From Paracoccaceae bacterium (GTDB taxonomy: Bacteria > Pseudomonadota > Alphaproteobacteria > Rhodobacterales > Rhodobacteraceae): DNA of 64,000 bases. The notes below the pieces were generated by a model that ran no database searches, was not told where the DNA came from, and saw nothing but the letters and a program-made list of their open reading frames with translations. The stretch is taken from positions 19,631-83,630 of the forward strand of contig JAHDIS010000007.1 in NCBI GenBank assembly GCA_020630695.1, read 5' to 3'. The position numbers and the translations under genes are program-made. Below are positions 43,781 through 52,575 of this stretch, in pieces (the first letter of the stretch is position 1; the number at the start of each line of letters is the position of its first letter).

Positions 43781-45802
43781 TTATCCCAGCGGCCATGGCA
43801 GCTTGACGAGGTCCTGCAGCAATCCTGCTGGGAAATCGCGGTTCAGCAGCCCTGCCATCATGCAGATGAACCCGATTCCTGCGACGCTGTAGAGGGCGGC
43901 AAAACCCCAACTGCGACGCGCCCGTACCCGGATAAAGGCGAACAGGAATATCGCCAGCGCCAGCACAAAGCCCAGCAGCGCGGTCAATGCCAGCAGACCT
44001 GCAAACCAAGCGAGCGTCGACCACAGGCCGTGTTCATTCTTCTCTTCGGCCTCGCGGTCAGCGAACAGCGCATGTGTTTCCGGCTTTAGCATCATCTGGA
44101 TCAGGACGATCAGACAGGCCACAATCGCGACACCAGCAACAAAGGTTGGGAACACGCGGTCGGCCTTGGCGTAGTCCGGAATCATGGCTGCGTTGGTGTA
44201 GGCCACCAGAAGATAGCCAAGAACGGCGATAAGGAAGATCATAGGCGCGCGCTTGCCGCCTGAATTGACTTCGCCCTCGGCCATGATCGACTTGGCTTGA
44301 CGCAGGCCGATGACGACGGAAAGAAGCGTTATGATGATCAGCACGATCACAATCGGCGAAAAGATGTAGTCGAGTCCCTCTTCAAAGCTTTTGCGGAAAC
44401 GGGAAGCCGCAATTTGGACTGCCTGGTTCGCGTAGGTTTCAGCCGGGTTGGAGAGGACAAAACCAATCAGAAACGCAGGGCGGGACCAATCAAACCGCCG
44501 CATGAGAATGCCCAGCAGACCAATTGAAAAGAGCGCAACAAGATCCAGAATATCCTGCCCAGACTGGAACGCAGCAAAGGCGATGATCATGAACAGGAAA
44601 GGCGCCAGAAGCGAAAAGGGGATCGTTGTCAGCCGTGCAATACCGCCAGAGGCAGCAATGCAGATCAGGGTGCCAACCACATTGGCCAGCGCGAGCAGCC
44701 AGACAATGGCGTAGGTAATATCGAGGTTGTTCTTGAGCATCGAAGGCCCGACCTCGATGTTACCCGAGCCCAGCAGGGCAATCGCGCCAATGAAGATCGC
44801 CATCGATCCGGAACCGGGAATACCAAAGAGCAGCGTCGGAACCAAACCGCCACCTTCTTTCGCGTTGTTCGAGCTTTCTGGCCCGATCACGCCGCGCACT
44901 TCACCAGAACCGAACTTGGACTTGTCCTTTGTTGTCTGGACTGCGTGCCCATAGGCAATCCAGTCAACGACAGAACCACCCAGACCGGGGATCACACCGA
45001 CAACCACGCCGATGATGGAGCAGCGAACCGACAACCAGATGTTGGCGAACCAGTCTTTGACACCGGACAGCCAACCACCGCCCAGCGGTTTGCGATCAGA
45101 AATTGCACGGTCCTGCCGCAACAGTGCGACGATTTCAGGAATGGCGAAAATGCCCAATCCAACGATGACCAGTTTCAAACCGTCGATCAGATAGGGCATG
45201 TCGTAGGTCGCCATGCGCAGTTCTCCCGCGCTGTCGCCTTCTCCGATGGTGCCGATCATCATGCCAAGACCAGCGGCGGCGATGCCCTTGAGTGCAACGC
45301 GCCCCGCCAGAATGCCGACCATCGACAGGCCGAAGATCGTGATCATCAACAATTCCGGTGTACGGAACTCCAATACAATGGGGCGTGCGACCAGTATGAA
45401 TACCGTCAGGAAAGCAGCGCCAACCAATCCACCAAACAACGAGGAGGCAAAGGCAGCCGACAAGGCTCGGGCCGCTTGGCCTTTCTTTGCCATTGGGAAC
45501 CCGTCGAGAACGGTCGCCTGACTGGCGGATGAGCCGGGAATGCCCATAAGAACAGAGGCAAAGGTATCTGAAGTCGGAACCACCGCGACCATGCCGATCA
45601 TCAGCGCAAGGCCCAGAACGGGATCCATCCCGAACATGAACGGCAACAAGAGCGACAGTCCCGCGATGCCACCCAGACCGGGGAACACACCGATACAAAG
45701 GCCCATCACAACGCCAAGCACGAGGTAGCCCAGCACAATGGGTTGCGCGATCAGTCCCGCGGCGTCGGACAACGCGGGCAGTGCAACAGAGAGCACGTCC
45801 AT
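43781..45802 (-). CDS. tctA: Tripartite tricarboxylate transporter, TctA-TctB fusion
   Basis: Residues 1-500 form TctA with about ten to twelve helices and the GLCIGVFPGLGGIAGLSLLLPF (about 34-55) and PGLGGSVVDWIAYGHA (about 264-279) signatures. The remaining residues (about 505-673) form four extra helices with the length and hydropathy of TctB, beginning after a polar GEVNSGGKRAP linker. No separate tctB gene lies in the operon. With TctC it imports tricarboxylates by ion symport. Usual TctA is about 500 aa. Confidence 0.85.
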   Translation of the reverse strand: MDVLSVALPALSDAAGLIAQPIVLGYLVLGVVMGLCIGVFPGLGGIAGLSLLLPFMFGMDPVLGLALMIGMVAVVPTSDTFASVLMGIPGSSASQATVLDGFPMAKKGQAARALSAAFASSLFGGLVGAAFLTVFILVARPIVLEFRTPELLMITIFGLSMVGILAGRVALKGIAAAGLGMMIGTIGEGDSAGELRMATYDMPYLIDGLKLVIVGLGIFAIPEIVALLRQDRAISDRKPLGGGWLSGVKDWFANIWLSVRCSIIGVVVGVIPGLGGSVVDWIAYGHAVQTTKDKSKFGSGEVRGVIGPESSNNAKEGGGLVPTLLFGIPGSGSMAIFIGAIALLGSGNIEVGPSMLKNNLDITYAIVWLLALANVVGTLICIAASGGIARLTTIPFSLLAPFLFMIIAFAAFQSGQDILDLVALFSIGLLGILMRRFDWSRPAFLIGFVLSNPAETYANQAVQIAASRFRKSFEEGLDYIFSPIVIVLIIITLLSVVIGLRQAKSIMAEGEVNSGGKRAPMIFLIAVLGYLLVAYTNAAMIPDYAKADRVFPTFVAGVAIVACLIVLIQMMLKPETHALFADREAEEKNEHGLWSTLAWFAGLLALTALLGFVLALAIFLFAFIRVRARRSWGFAALYSVAGIGFICMMAGLLNRDFPAGLLQDLVKLPWPLG

Positions 45803-45830
45803 GGTTCAGACTTTCAGGTTAAACGCATTG

Positions 45831-45860
45831 GCGCGGGGCAGGCCAATGCCCGCCCCGCGC
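45831..45860 (-). other. Strong intercistronic hairpin between tctC and tctA
   Basis: GCGCGGGGCAGGC and GCCCGCCCCGCGC pair in twelve of thirteen positions around a CAAT loop. It lies 7 bp after the tctC stop. No T run follows, so it probably guards the tctC message end or slows read-through, giving more binding protein than permease, as with potF. Confidence 0.7.
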
Positions 45861-45867
45861 GCGGTCT

Positions 45868-46980
45868 TTAGTTCAGGGAAACGCCGTAGCGATCCTTGAG
45901 CCAGCCAACGACAAAGTCTTTGGCCGCTTGCGGAACTTGCGTCGCACTCGCGAGTGCGCCTGTGGCTTCGTCACCGGTCATCTGTGGGTATACGCCCAGG
46001 CGGCCGGATGAGATTTCGGCAAAGTCCGCGCGGGCTTTGACGGCTTCAAACGCGGCCGTGTAGGTCACGATGGCATCCTCGGACGCGCCTGCGGGCAGGA
46101 AGACCATTTTCTGTGCCGGGAAACCCGCAACAAAGAATGCTTTCCATGCTTCCCACTGTTCACCGGATGTTTCGCAGCCGTCTGTGGCTTCGCAAACTTC
46201 CTTGAACGTTGGCATGTCTGGGAATGTCGGGTCACGTACAATGTTGCCATCGGCGTCCAGTGCGCCCCAGGACATCATTGGAACCGCTGTGCCTGCTTCG
46301 ACCAGAGGTGTCACACCCTTCAGGAAGGACGACGACGTCTGGTAGTCGATGTTTGCTTCGCCGCGTTCGAACATCAGGCGGCCGTCGCCACGACCCTTGA
46401 TGCCAAAGACAGGCTCAACATTCAGACCCAGCATTTCCCATGCCAGCAGCGGCACGAGATCGAGGCGCGTCGCCCCCTGCGAACCATAGATGAAATCCGT
46501 GTCCCGCAGGCCAGAGGCATCGAGACCGTCCATTTTGCCAGCCAGCTCCGGTGGCAGATAGGCAACGCCGCCTGTGCCCGAGGCCAGAACAACGTTCCAG
46601 TCGTTGTATTCATAGCGAACGCGCGGATCACCCAGAAGATAGGGGAACTGAGTGGAGCCGGACGAGCCAAAGATCAGCGTGCCTTCGCTGTCTTCAAAAG
46701 ACTGTTCCTGGAACCAGTTCGCGCCTTTGGTTGATCCCGCGCCCGGCATAAACTTGACGACAACTGTTGGCTGGCCAGGAAGCGCTTCGGACAGAAGCGG
46801 GGCGTAGAAGTTGGCCCATTTGGCCGAACCGCCGGTTTCCGAGAAGGGGATTACCCACTCCACGGTCTTCCCGGAAAGGTCGATGCCGTGACCGCCTGCG
46901 GTTGCAGAGGTCGCAAAGCTTGCCGCTGCTGCGGCCACAAGGCTCATTGCCACGCGACGCGTGGTTTTCATGAAGTTCAT
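45868..46980 (-). CDS. tctC: Tricarboxylate-binding protein TctC (Bug family)
   Basis: The 370-aa product has a signal peptide (basic MKTTRR head, hydrophobic VAMSLVAAAAASFATSATA) and is exported. KTVEWVIPFSETGGSAKWANF (about 38-58, in parts) is the first binding loop and VVKFMPGAGSTKGANWF (about 74-90) the second, both typical of Bug proteins but here with an unusual WVIPFSETGGSAKW form. A GGGAGG site precedes the ATG at 46980. It feeds the TctAB permease. The gene is divergent from tctD. Confidence 0.87.
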   Translation of the reverse strand: MNFMKTTRRVAMSLVAAAAASFATSATAGGHGIDLSGKTVEWVIPFSETGGSAKWANFYAPLLSEALPGQPTVVVKFMPGAGSTKGANWFQEQSFEDSEGTLIFGSSGSTQFPYLLGDPRVRYEYNDWNVVLASGTGGVAYLPPELAGKMDGLDASGLRDTDFIYGSQGATRLDLVPLLAWEMLGLNVEPVFGIKGRGDGRLMFERGEANIDYQTSSSFLKGVTPLVEAGTAVPMMSWGALDADGNIVRDPTFPDMPTFKEVCEATDGCETSGEQWEAWKAFFVAGFPAQKMVFLPAGASEDAIVTYTAAFEAVKARADFAEISSGRLGVYPQMTGDEATGALASATQVPQAAKDFVVGWLKDRYGVSLN

Positions 46981-47063
46981 AGTTTCCTCCCAATACATGA
47001 TCCGGTTGATCAGATCACAAATCTCAAACGGGTGATTCCCGCCTTCGTACTGGCAGCCTAGAG

Positions 47064-47089
47064 GATGAAGCTTGCATCAAGCCTTCATC
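47064..47089. promoter_or_regulatory. Dyad in the tctC-tctD spacer
   Basis: GATGAAGCTTG and CAAGCCTTCATC are near-perfect arms (one extra C) around CAT. It ends 10-20 bp before tctD and lies 84 bp upstream of tctC. It is a candidate TctD site, although OmpR-type regulators usually bind direct repeats; CATCAAGC and TTCATCCC could be such. Confidence 0.45.
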
Positions 47090-47108
47090 CCCGCGAAAAA
47101 TGATTGCT

Positions 47109-47777
47109 ATGCGAATAACCGTGGTCGAAGACAATGAAGGCTTGCGCAAGGGCCTGACATACCGCCTTCAGGACGAAGGGCATTCCGTTGACGCCTTGTC
47201 TGACGGGTTGGAGGCGTCGAGCTTTCTGGGGCAGGAGGAAAGCGATCTTGTGGTTCTGGACATCAATTTGCCGGGCCAGACAGGATTGGATGTGCTGCGC
47301 GACATGCGCGCCCGCAATGATCACAGGCCGGTAATTTTGCTGACGGCCCGAGGCGAAACCGAAGACCGGGTTGTCGGGCTTGATGCGGGGGCGGATGACT
47401 ATCTGGTCAAACCCTTTGCAATGGACGAACTGGTTGCTCGTGTTCGGGCCTTGTCGCGGCGCGGCGCGGTCGCACCAAGACGCAGCATTGCGCTGGGCGC
47501 ACTGGAATTGGAGCTGGAACCGCTGCAACTGATTGCTCCGGATGGCCCTTTGGATGTTCCGCGTCGTGAGCTTTCTGTGCTTTCGGCACTGGCCCGCAGT
47601 TCGGCATCTGCGATCAGCAAAACGCAGCTGCTTGACGCCGTCTACGGTGCGGGTGCGGACGCAGACGAAAAGGTGATTGAGGTCTACATTTCGCGGCTCC
47701 GCAAACGACTCGCTCCGCACGGGGTTTCCATCTCGGTTAAACGCGGCATTGGATATTCTCTTGAGGCCCGGGGATGA
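47109..47777 (+). CDS. tctD: Response regulator TctD (OmpR class)
   Basis: The 222-aa protein has a receiver domain (acidic ED near 7-8, phosphoacceptor Asp51 in VLDINLPG, Thr in LLTARGE, Lys in DYLVKPF) and an OmpR-type winged helix (about 130-222, ending RGIGYSLEARG). It should activate the divergent tct operon when citrate-like acids are sensed by TctE. The ATG at 47109 starts MRITVVEDN; one at 47100 is possible. It overlaps tctE. Confidence 0.88.
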   Translation: MRITVVEDNEGLRKGLTYRLQDEGHSVDALSDGLEASSFLGQEESDLVVLDINLPGQTGLDVLRDMRARNDHRPVILLTARGETEDRVVGLDAGADDYLVKPFAMDELVARVRALSRRGAVAPRRSIALGALELELEPLQLIAPDGPLDVPRRELSVLSALARSSASAISKTQLLDAVYGAGADADEKVIEVYISRLRKRLAPHGVSISVKRGIGYSLEARG

Positions 47778-49138
47778 CACGTCGCGTTTCGCTTAGGGCG
47801 CGTCTGACTTTGGTCATTCTTCCCCCTGTTCTGGGGGTCGCTTTGATTGCCGGGCTCTGGCAGTTGAACGGGGCCCGCGAAACAGCGGACGGCGTTTTCA
47901 ACAAATCCATGCTTTCGGCCGCTGTTGCGGTTGCAAACGACGTTGCTATCTCGGGCGGGGATGCCCTGTCGCCGCGCACACGCGATATTCTGTCCAGCAC
48001 GTCTGGCGGGCAGGTGTTCTATCACGTTTTTGCTCCGGACGGTGTTATCGTTGCGGGCTATGCCACACCGCCTGTTGGTATTCCCCGGACAGGCGAAGAA
48101 AGCGCAGAGCCAACCTTTTTTCGGGCAGCATACCTTGGCCGGGATGTCAGTGGCGTGCGGTTGCAAACGCGCACGCAGATCGAAGGCTTTACTGGGCTAT
48201 TCACCACGACCGTTTGGCAAGACAGCGCCGTGCGCGAGGCATTTGTCCGAGATCTGATGATGCGTTCTTTGGTGGTTTCGATGTCGATTCTTGTCGCTTT
48301 GGCTTTGATCGTCTGGTTTGGGGTCAGGATCGGTTTGCGGCCTTTGCTGGACCTTGAGCAAGCCATTGCGCAGCGTTCAAGTGGTGACCTGTCTCCGATC
48401 AAACGGGCGGTTCCCGCTGAAACAGAAGGGATTGTCGCCACATTGAATAGCCTGTTCGATCAGGTTTCCAGAAGCATGGCAGCGCAGTCCGAATTCATTG
48501 CAAACGCCGCGCACCAACTGCGTAATCCGATTGCTGGTGTTCTTGCTTTGGCCGAGTCTGTTGTTTCAGCCAGAACGAACGAACAGGTTCGGGAAAGGTC
48601 ACGTGACCTTCTCGATGCAGCACAGAAAACGGCGGATCTGAGTAGCCGTTTGTTGATGTTGGAACGCGCTCAGTCTCTGTCGCAGGCCACAGCATTCACC
48701 AAACTCGATTTGCAGTCTTCGCTTGGCAACTGGCTTGAGGCAGACAAGCGGTTCGGGCCGGATGGAATCGCGCTTCATCTGGATCTTGGCGAACAGCCGG
48801 CCAACGTCATGGCTGATCCGGTGATGTTGAGAGAGGCCATCGTGAACTTGCTAGACAATGCATGTTCTCATGGCGGGCCGGATCTGTCCGAAATTCGCGT
48901 CTCGGTTCGCAACGGCAAAACCGACCATGTAATCACCGTGGCAGACAATGGCCGGGGCATTCCAGTACAAGACATGGAGCGTGCCATGATCCGTTTCGTT
49001 CAGTTGAACGACGCTGGATCAACGGGTCTCGGACTGTCGATTGTCCGTGCGATTGTTGAAGGACACAGTGGTCGGATAAGTTTGGCAGACAACGATGGAG
49101 GCCTGGCCGTTCAGGTCACATTGCCGGCGGCAGCGTGA
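47774..49138 (+). CDS. tctE: Sensor histidine kinase TctE
   Basis: The 454-aa kinase has two membrane helices (about 11-30 and 158-182) enclosing a periplasmic sensor region of about 130 residues, then a HAMP-like segment, an H-box FIANAAHQLRNPIAGV with His near 247, an N-box NLLDNACSHGG and a DNGRGIP motif with GLGLSIVRAI. It senses extracellular tricarboxylates or the loaded TctC protein and phosphorylates TctD. ATGA overlap with tctD. Confidence 0.88.
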   Translation: MTRRVSLRARLTLVILPPVLGVALIAGLWQLNGARETADGVFNKSMLSAAVAVANDVAISGGDALSPRTRDILSSTSGGQVFYHVFAPDGVIVAGYATPPVGIPRTGEESAEPTFFRAAYLGRDVSGVRLQTRTQIEGFTGLFTTTVWQDSAVREAFVRDLMMRSLVVSMSILVALALIVWFGVRIGLRPLLDLEQAIAQRSSGDLSPIKRAVPAETEGIVATLNSLFDQVSRSMAAQSEFIANAAHQLRNPIAGVLALAESVVSARTNEQVRERSRDLLDAAQKTADLSSRLLMLERAQSLSQATAFTKLDLQSSLGNWLEADKRFGPDGIALHLDLGEQPANVMADPVMLREAIVNLLDNACSHGGPDLSEIRVSVRNGKTDHVITVADNGRGIPVQDMERAMIRFVQLNDAGSTGLGLSIVRAIVEGHSGRISLADNDGGLAVQVTLPAAA

Positions 49139-49241
49139 TTGATGGAAAGAATCTCGGCGATCTGGGGTACGGTCTGATTGACAGAAGAAATTGCTTCCTT
49201 TGATACTGAGCTCAACGACACGCGATCCATTGGAGCATCGC

Positions 49242-51560
49242 ATGATTCCTGAAAAGGAAGTGATCCACGAGTTCTCGAATATCGGCCACAACAGTGGCGG
49301 CCGTAATTTTGCAGGATTTGCCGCGCTTTCTTCGAGCCCCGTTCGTGAATTGGATCCGCGCGCGGCCCAGCGACTGGAATTGTCCGCTGGGGATCTGTTT
49401 CAAATTGATGTGACGCGCCATGCAGGCCGTGTGGCGCTTCTGGCCTTTGGGCATCGTGGTGAGCGACGCGAAGCCGCTATCGGTTTGGGCGCACTGCACC
49501 CTTTGAACCTCGGCGCGTTCGAGAGCGCGTCATTGCTCGGTTGGATCACGGCGAAAGGCGGAGAAGCCGATACGTTGTCCGCCATCATTCTGGATACGAT
49601 GGATGAGCCTCTAATACTCCGAGTATCCGAGCCATTAACCCTTTGGCTGGCACATCTGCAGGAAAGAGGCGGGCTGGTCTCGGGCAACGCTGCTGGCCCG
49701 GTCAAATACTGGCATCAGGCGGCCGAAGGCCGGTTCGTGTTGCCCGATCCGCTTGGTCACATTCGTGAGGAATTCACGGTCGGCCGTGGAACCGCGCGCG
49801 CCTATGAATTGCACGCAGGCGACTATGTCCAGATCATCGATGCCGAAGGGCAGCAGTGTTCTGATTTTCAGGCGCTTCGGCTGCGTAGTTTGGAAAAGGG
49901 GCAAGAGTGGGCGATCGACAGCACGGCAACCCGTTCCATGGTGCGACGGGCCTATCCCGGCCCCGGTCTGCTGGACAAGTTTTTCGATGCAGAAATGCGG
50001 CCGTTGTTCCGGGTTGTGCAAGACACCTGTGGACGACACGACACGTTTGGTCTCGCCTGCACGGCTCGTGGGTACGAGGAACGCGGTTACCCCGGCCATC
50101 TGAATTGCTCTGACAATATTTCCGAGGCTTTGGCGCCATTTGGTGTGGCCCGCCGCTCTGCTTGGCCTGCAATCAATTTCTTCTGGAATACGTGGATGGA
50201 TGCGCACCACCAGATCCAGACCGAAGAATCCCATTCCCGTCCCGGGGATTATGTTGCGCTTCAGGCCATGGATGACATGGCCTGTGTCACGACAGCCTGC
50301 CCAGATGACATTGACCCGATCAATGGTTGGAACCCCACAGATATCCACGTCCGGATTTATAGTCCGGAGACCCGTATTCAGCGGGCTGTGGGTTATCGCA
50401 AAAAAGAAGATGCCGCGATGAAGATCAGTCAACATTCTGCCTTTCATCCGCGCCTTTCGGCCCTGACCGAGCATTTCGCGCCAGCCCGCGATTTATGGGC
50501 TGCGGTTTCCTTTCCCGCTGATGGGAGCATTGGGGAATACTGGGCCTGTCGTGAAGCGGCGACGCTTCAGGATATGAGCAGCCTGCGCAAGGTAGACGTG
50601 ATCGGCCCTGATGCCGAACGCTTGCTGCAAAACGCTATGACCCGAGACATCGCGCGGTTGGCGCAATGGCGTGGCACGTATTCACTGATGTGCGATTCAA
50701 GCGGCGAAGTGATTGACGATGGCACATTGTTCAGGCTTGGCCCTCAATTGTACCGCTGGTGCTGTGGAACAGAAGAGAGTGCCCGGTGGTTGGAGAAACT
50801 GGCCAAGGATGGCGGATTTCAGGTCCGCATTCACGATCTTGGCGGATCGCTGCCAAATCTGGCGCTTCAAGGGCCCAAATCCAGGGACATATTGCGCAAG
50901 GTTGTCTTTACGCAGCCGCATGTACCCGCGCTGGATCAGTTGAAATGGTTTGGTGTCACGATTGCGCGCCTGCACACGCGCGAGGGATCGCCCTTCATGT
51001 TGGCGCGGAGCGGGTACACAGGTGAACTGGGCTATGAGATTTTTTGCGCGCAGTCAGATGCGTTGGATATCTGGGATGCTCTTTCTGAGGCGGGCGCTGA
51101 ACACGGCATGAAGCCGATGGGTACAGAAGCGCTGGACATGATCAGAATCGAGGCAGGTCTGGCCAGCGCGTCCGAATTCGCGCCGGGCCATGACGCATTG
51201 GAGGCCGGTCTGGGGTTCGCAGTGGATATGCGGAAACAGGACTTCATCGGGAAATCGGCTTTGGCTCGGAATGCAACTGCACCGAGGCGCGTGATGCGTG
51301 GGCTTTTGCTGAATTGCGACGATGTTCCGGCATCTGGCGCGCCGGTTTTCGCGGATGAAAGGCAGGTGGGCATTGTGACCTCGGCCACCCGATCGCCGAT
51401 GTTTGAACGCGCAATTGCCATGGCGCGGCTGACCGTTGAGCACGCAGAGCCCGGAGTCCAACTGGAGGTCGGTCAACTGGATGGCCGGATGAAACGGCTC
51501 AGCGCAACGGTGACCACGATTCCATTTTACGATCCGAAACGGGAAAGGGCGCGGGCGTAG
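49242..51560 (+). CDS. Fusion of a DUF1989 domain with a GcvT-type aminomethyltransferase
   Basis: The 772-aa protein has three parts: an N-terminal 170 residues without clear family but resembling a degenerate DUF1989 unit, a DUF1989 (urea-carboxylase-associated) domain about 176-385 with HLNCSDNISEAL, SRPGDYVALQAMDD and TACPDD motifs, and a GcvT fold about 398-772 with SGYTGELGYEIFC and MGTEALDMIRIEAGL. GcvT folds bind tetrahydrofolate and move one-carbon units. The substrate is unknown. The ATG follows TTGGAGC. It lies 103 bp after tctE on the same strand. Confidence 0.82.
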   Translation: MIPEKEVIHEFSNIGHNSGGRNFAGFAALSSSPVRELDPRAAQRLELSAGDLFQIDVTRHAGRVALLAFGHRGERREAAIGLGALHPLNLGAFESASLLGWITAKGGEADTLSAIILDTMDEPLILRVSEPLTLWLAHLQERGGLVSGNAAGPVKYWHQAAEGRFVLPDPLGHIREEFTVGRGTARAYELHAGDYVQIIDAEGQQCSDFQALRLRSLEKGQEWAIDSTATRSMVRRAYPGPGLLDKFFDAEMRPLFRVVQDTCGRHDTFGLACTARGYEERGYPGHLNCSDNISEALAPFGVARRSAWPAINFFWNTWMDAHHQIQTEESHSRPGDYVALQAMDDMACVTTACPDDIDPINGWNPTDIHVRIYSPETRIQRAVGYRKKEDAAMKISQHSAFHPRLSALTEHFAPARDLWAAVSFPADGSIGEYWACREAATLQDMSSLRKVDVIGPDAERLLQNAMTRDIARLAQWRGTYSLMCDSSGEVIDDGTLFRLGPQLYRWCCGTEESARWLEKLAKDGGFQVRIHDLGGSLPNLALQGPKSRDILRKVVFTQPHVPALDQLKWFGVTIARLHTREGSPFMLARSGYTGELGYEIFCAQSDALDIWDALSEAGAEHGMKPMGTEALDMIRIEAGLASASEFAPGHDALEAGLGFAVDMRKQDFIGKSALARNATAPRRVMRGLLLNCDDVPASGAPVFADERQVGIVTSATRSPMFERAIAMARLTVEHAEPGVQLEVGQLDGRMKRLSATVTTIPFYDPKRERARA

Positions 51561-51582
51561 CGGCTTCTGATGAAACCCGCTT

Positions 51583-52413
51583 TCAAAAGGTTGCCTGCGC
51601 AGACATGGCCAGCGCGCCATCGTGCCGTTTGGCCCAAAGCTCTACGGTGTCATTGGCCCGACGTCCCTCGATTGAGAATGCAGTCAGCCCGGCGATTGGG
51701 GCCAGCCCCCGAAAGGCGAAGGTCTTGGGCGGTTTGCCGACTTGTTTTGCTGCCAGATCGACCAGCAAAGTGGCGGTCAGAGGCCCATGAAAAACCAATC
51801 CGTCATATCCTTCGACCGAGCGCGCGTAGTCGACATCGTAGTGAATTCTGTGACCGTTGAAGGTCAGAGCAGAATACCGGAACAACAATGCCTGATTGGG
51901 TGAAACCCGTTCAGAAAATGCAGCGTCGTCTGGTGCGGCCTTGGGTGTGGGCGTTGGCGCAGCGGGATCCGGATCTTCGCGATAGACGATGTCATGCTCT
52001 TCGGTCATCGCGCGCACATCGTTCTGGAAAATTTCGTGTTGAACGGTGACGAAACACAGCTTTCCGGTCCGACCGTCTTTTTCTTGGACCGATTTGATCG
52101 TCGATTTCTTGATGGCTTCCTGACCGATGATCAGCGGCGTTTCAAAGGATAGCCGTCCGCCGGCCCACATGCGACGAGGCAGGGCAACGGGTGGTAGAAA
52201 ACCGCCGCGTTTCGGATGTGCGTCGCGGCCCAACTCGCTGGCCCGCTTTGCTTCAAGAAAGTACAGCCAATGCCACAAGGGCGGGAGGGTATCGCCATCC
52301 TGCAAGCTCGGTTCGATATCCAGTGTTGCCTGCATGAACTGAGAGGGCTGACATCTGAGAATGTCTACGCTCTGTGTTGTTCGGCCGACCCAATCCTGAA
52401 GTGTGCTTGTCAC
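51583..52413 (-). CDS. FAS1-like/MaoC-type hydratase, mesaconyl-C4-CoA hydratase-like
   Basis: The 276-aa protein has an N-terminal hot-dog half with PLWHWLYFLEA and RGGFLPPVALPRRMWAGGR (about 80-105), as in mesaconyl-C4-CoA and itaconyl-CoA hydratases, and a C-terminal MaoC-like half with LFRYSALTFNGHRIHYDVDYA carrying the hydratase His/Asp. It hydrates a branched dicarboxylic acyl-CoA, or a related thioester. A GTG at 52413 with AAAGG is taken as start. It is divergent from a MarR gene; tail to tail with the GcvT fusion. Confidence 0.8.
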   Translation of the reverse strand: MTSTLQDWVGRTTQSVDILRCQPSQFMQATLDIEPSLQDGDTLPPLWHWLYFLEAKRASELGRDAHPKRGGFLPPVALPRRMWAGGRLSFETPLIIGQEAIKKSTIKSVQEKDGRTGKLCFVTVQHEIFQNDVRAMTEEHDIVYREDPDPAAPTPTPKAAPDDAAFSERVSPNQALLFRYSALTFNGHRIHYDVDYARSVEGYDGLVFHGPLTATLLVDLAAKQVGKPPKTFAFRGLAPIAGLTAFSIEGRRANDTVELWAKRHDGALAMSAQATF

Positions 52414-52517
52414 GCCTGTGCCTTTTCGTTTCGAAACCTCGAACAGGTTAGGTATAGCGGCAAATTGCGTTCTGCAAACCGCAGGCAACCGATCGGACAA
52501 GTCTGTTCAAGGAATAA

Positions 52518-52536
52518 TTGTTTACCCTCGTAACAA
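52518..52536. promoter_or_regulatory. Candidate MarR operator, copy 1
   Basis: TTGTT-N7-GTAAC with flanking AA, an imperfect dyad of TTGTTAC and GTAACAA, lies 40 bp before the MarR ATG and 105 bp before the hydratase start. The same spaced words occur upstream of the crotonase gene at 53868. Confidence 0.6.
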
Positions 52537-52575
52537 ACTGCCGATATGGTGCTTTAATCAAGTAGGAGACGTGCG

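Noticed and set aside
43781..46980. Loss of tctB from the tct operon
   Set aside because: The TctA chain carries four additional C-terminal helices that fit TctB, so the subunit appears fused, not lost.
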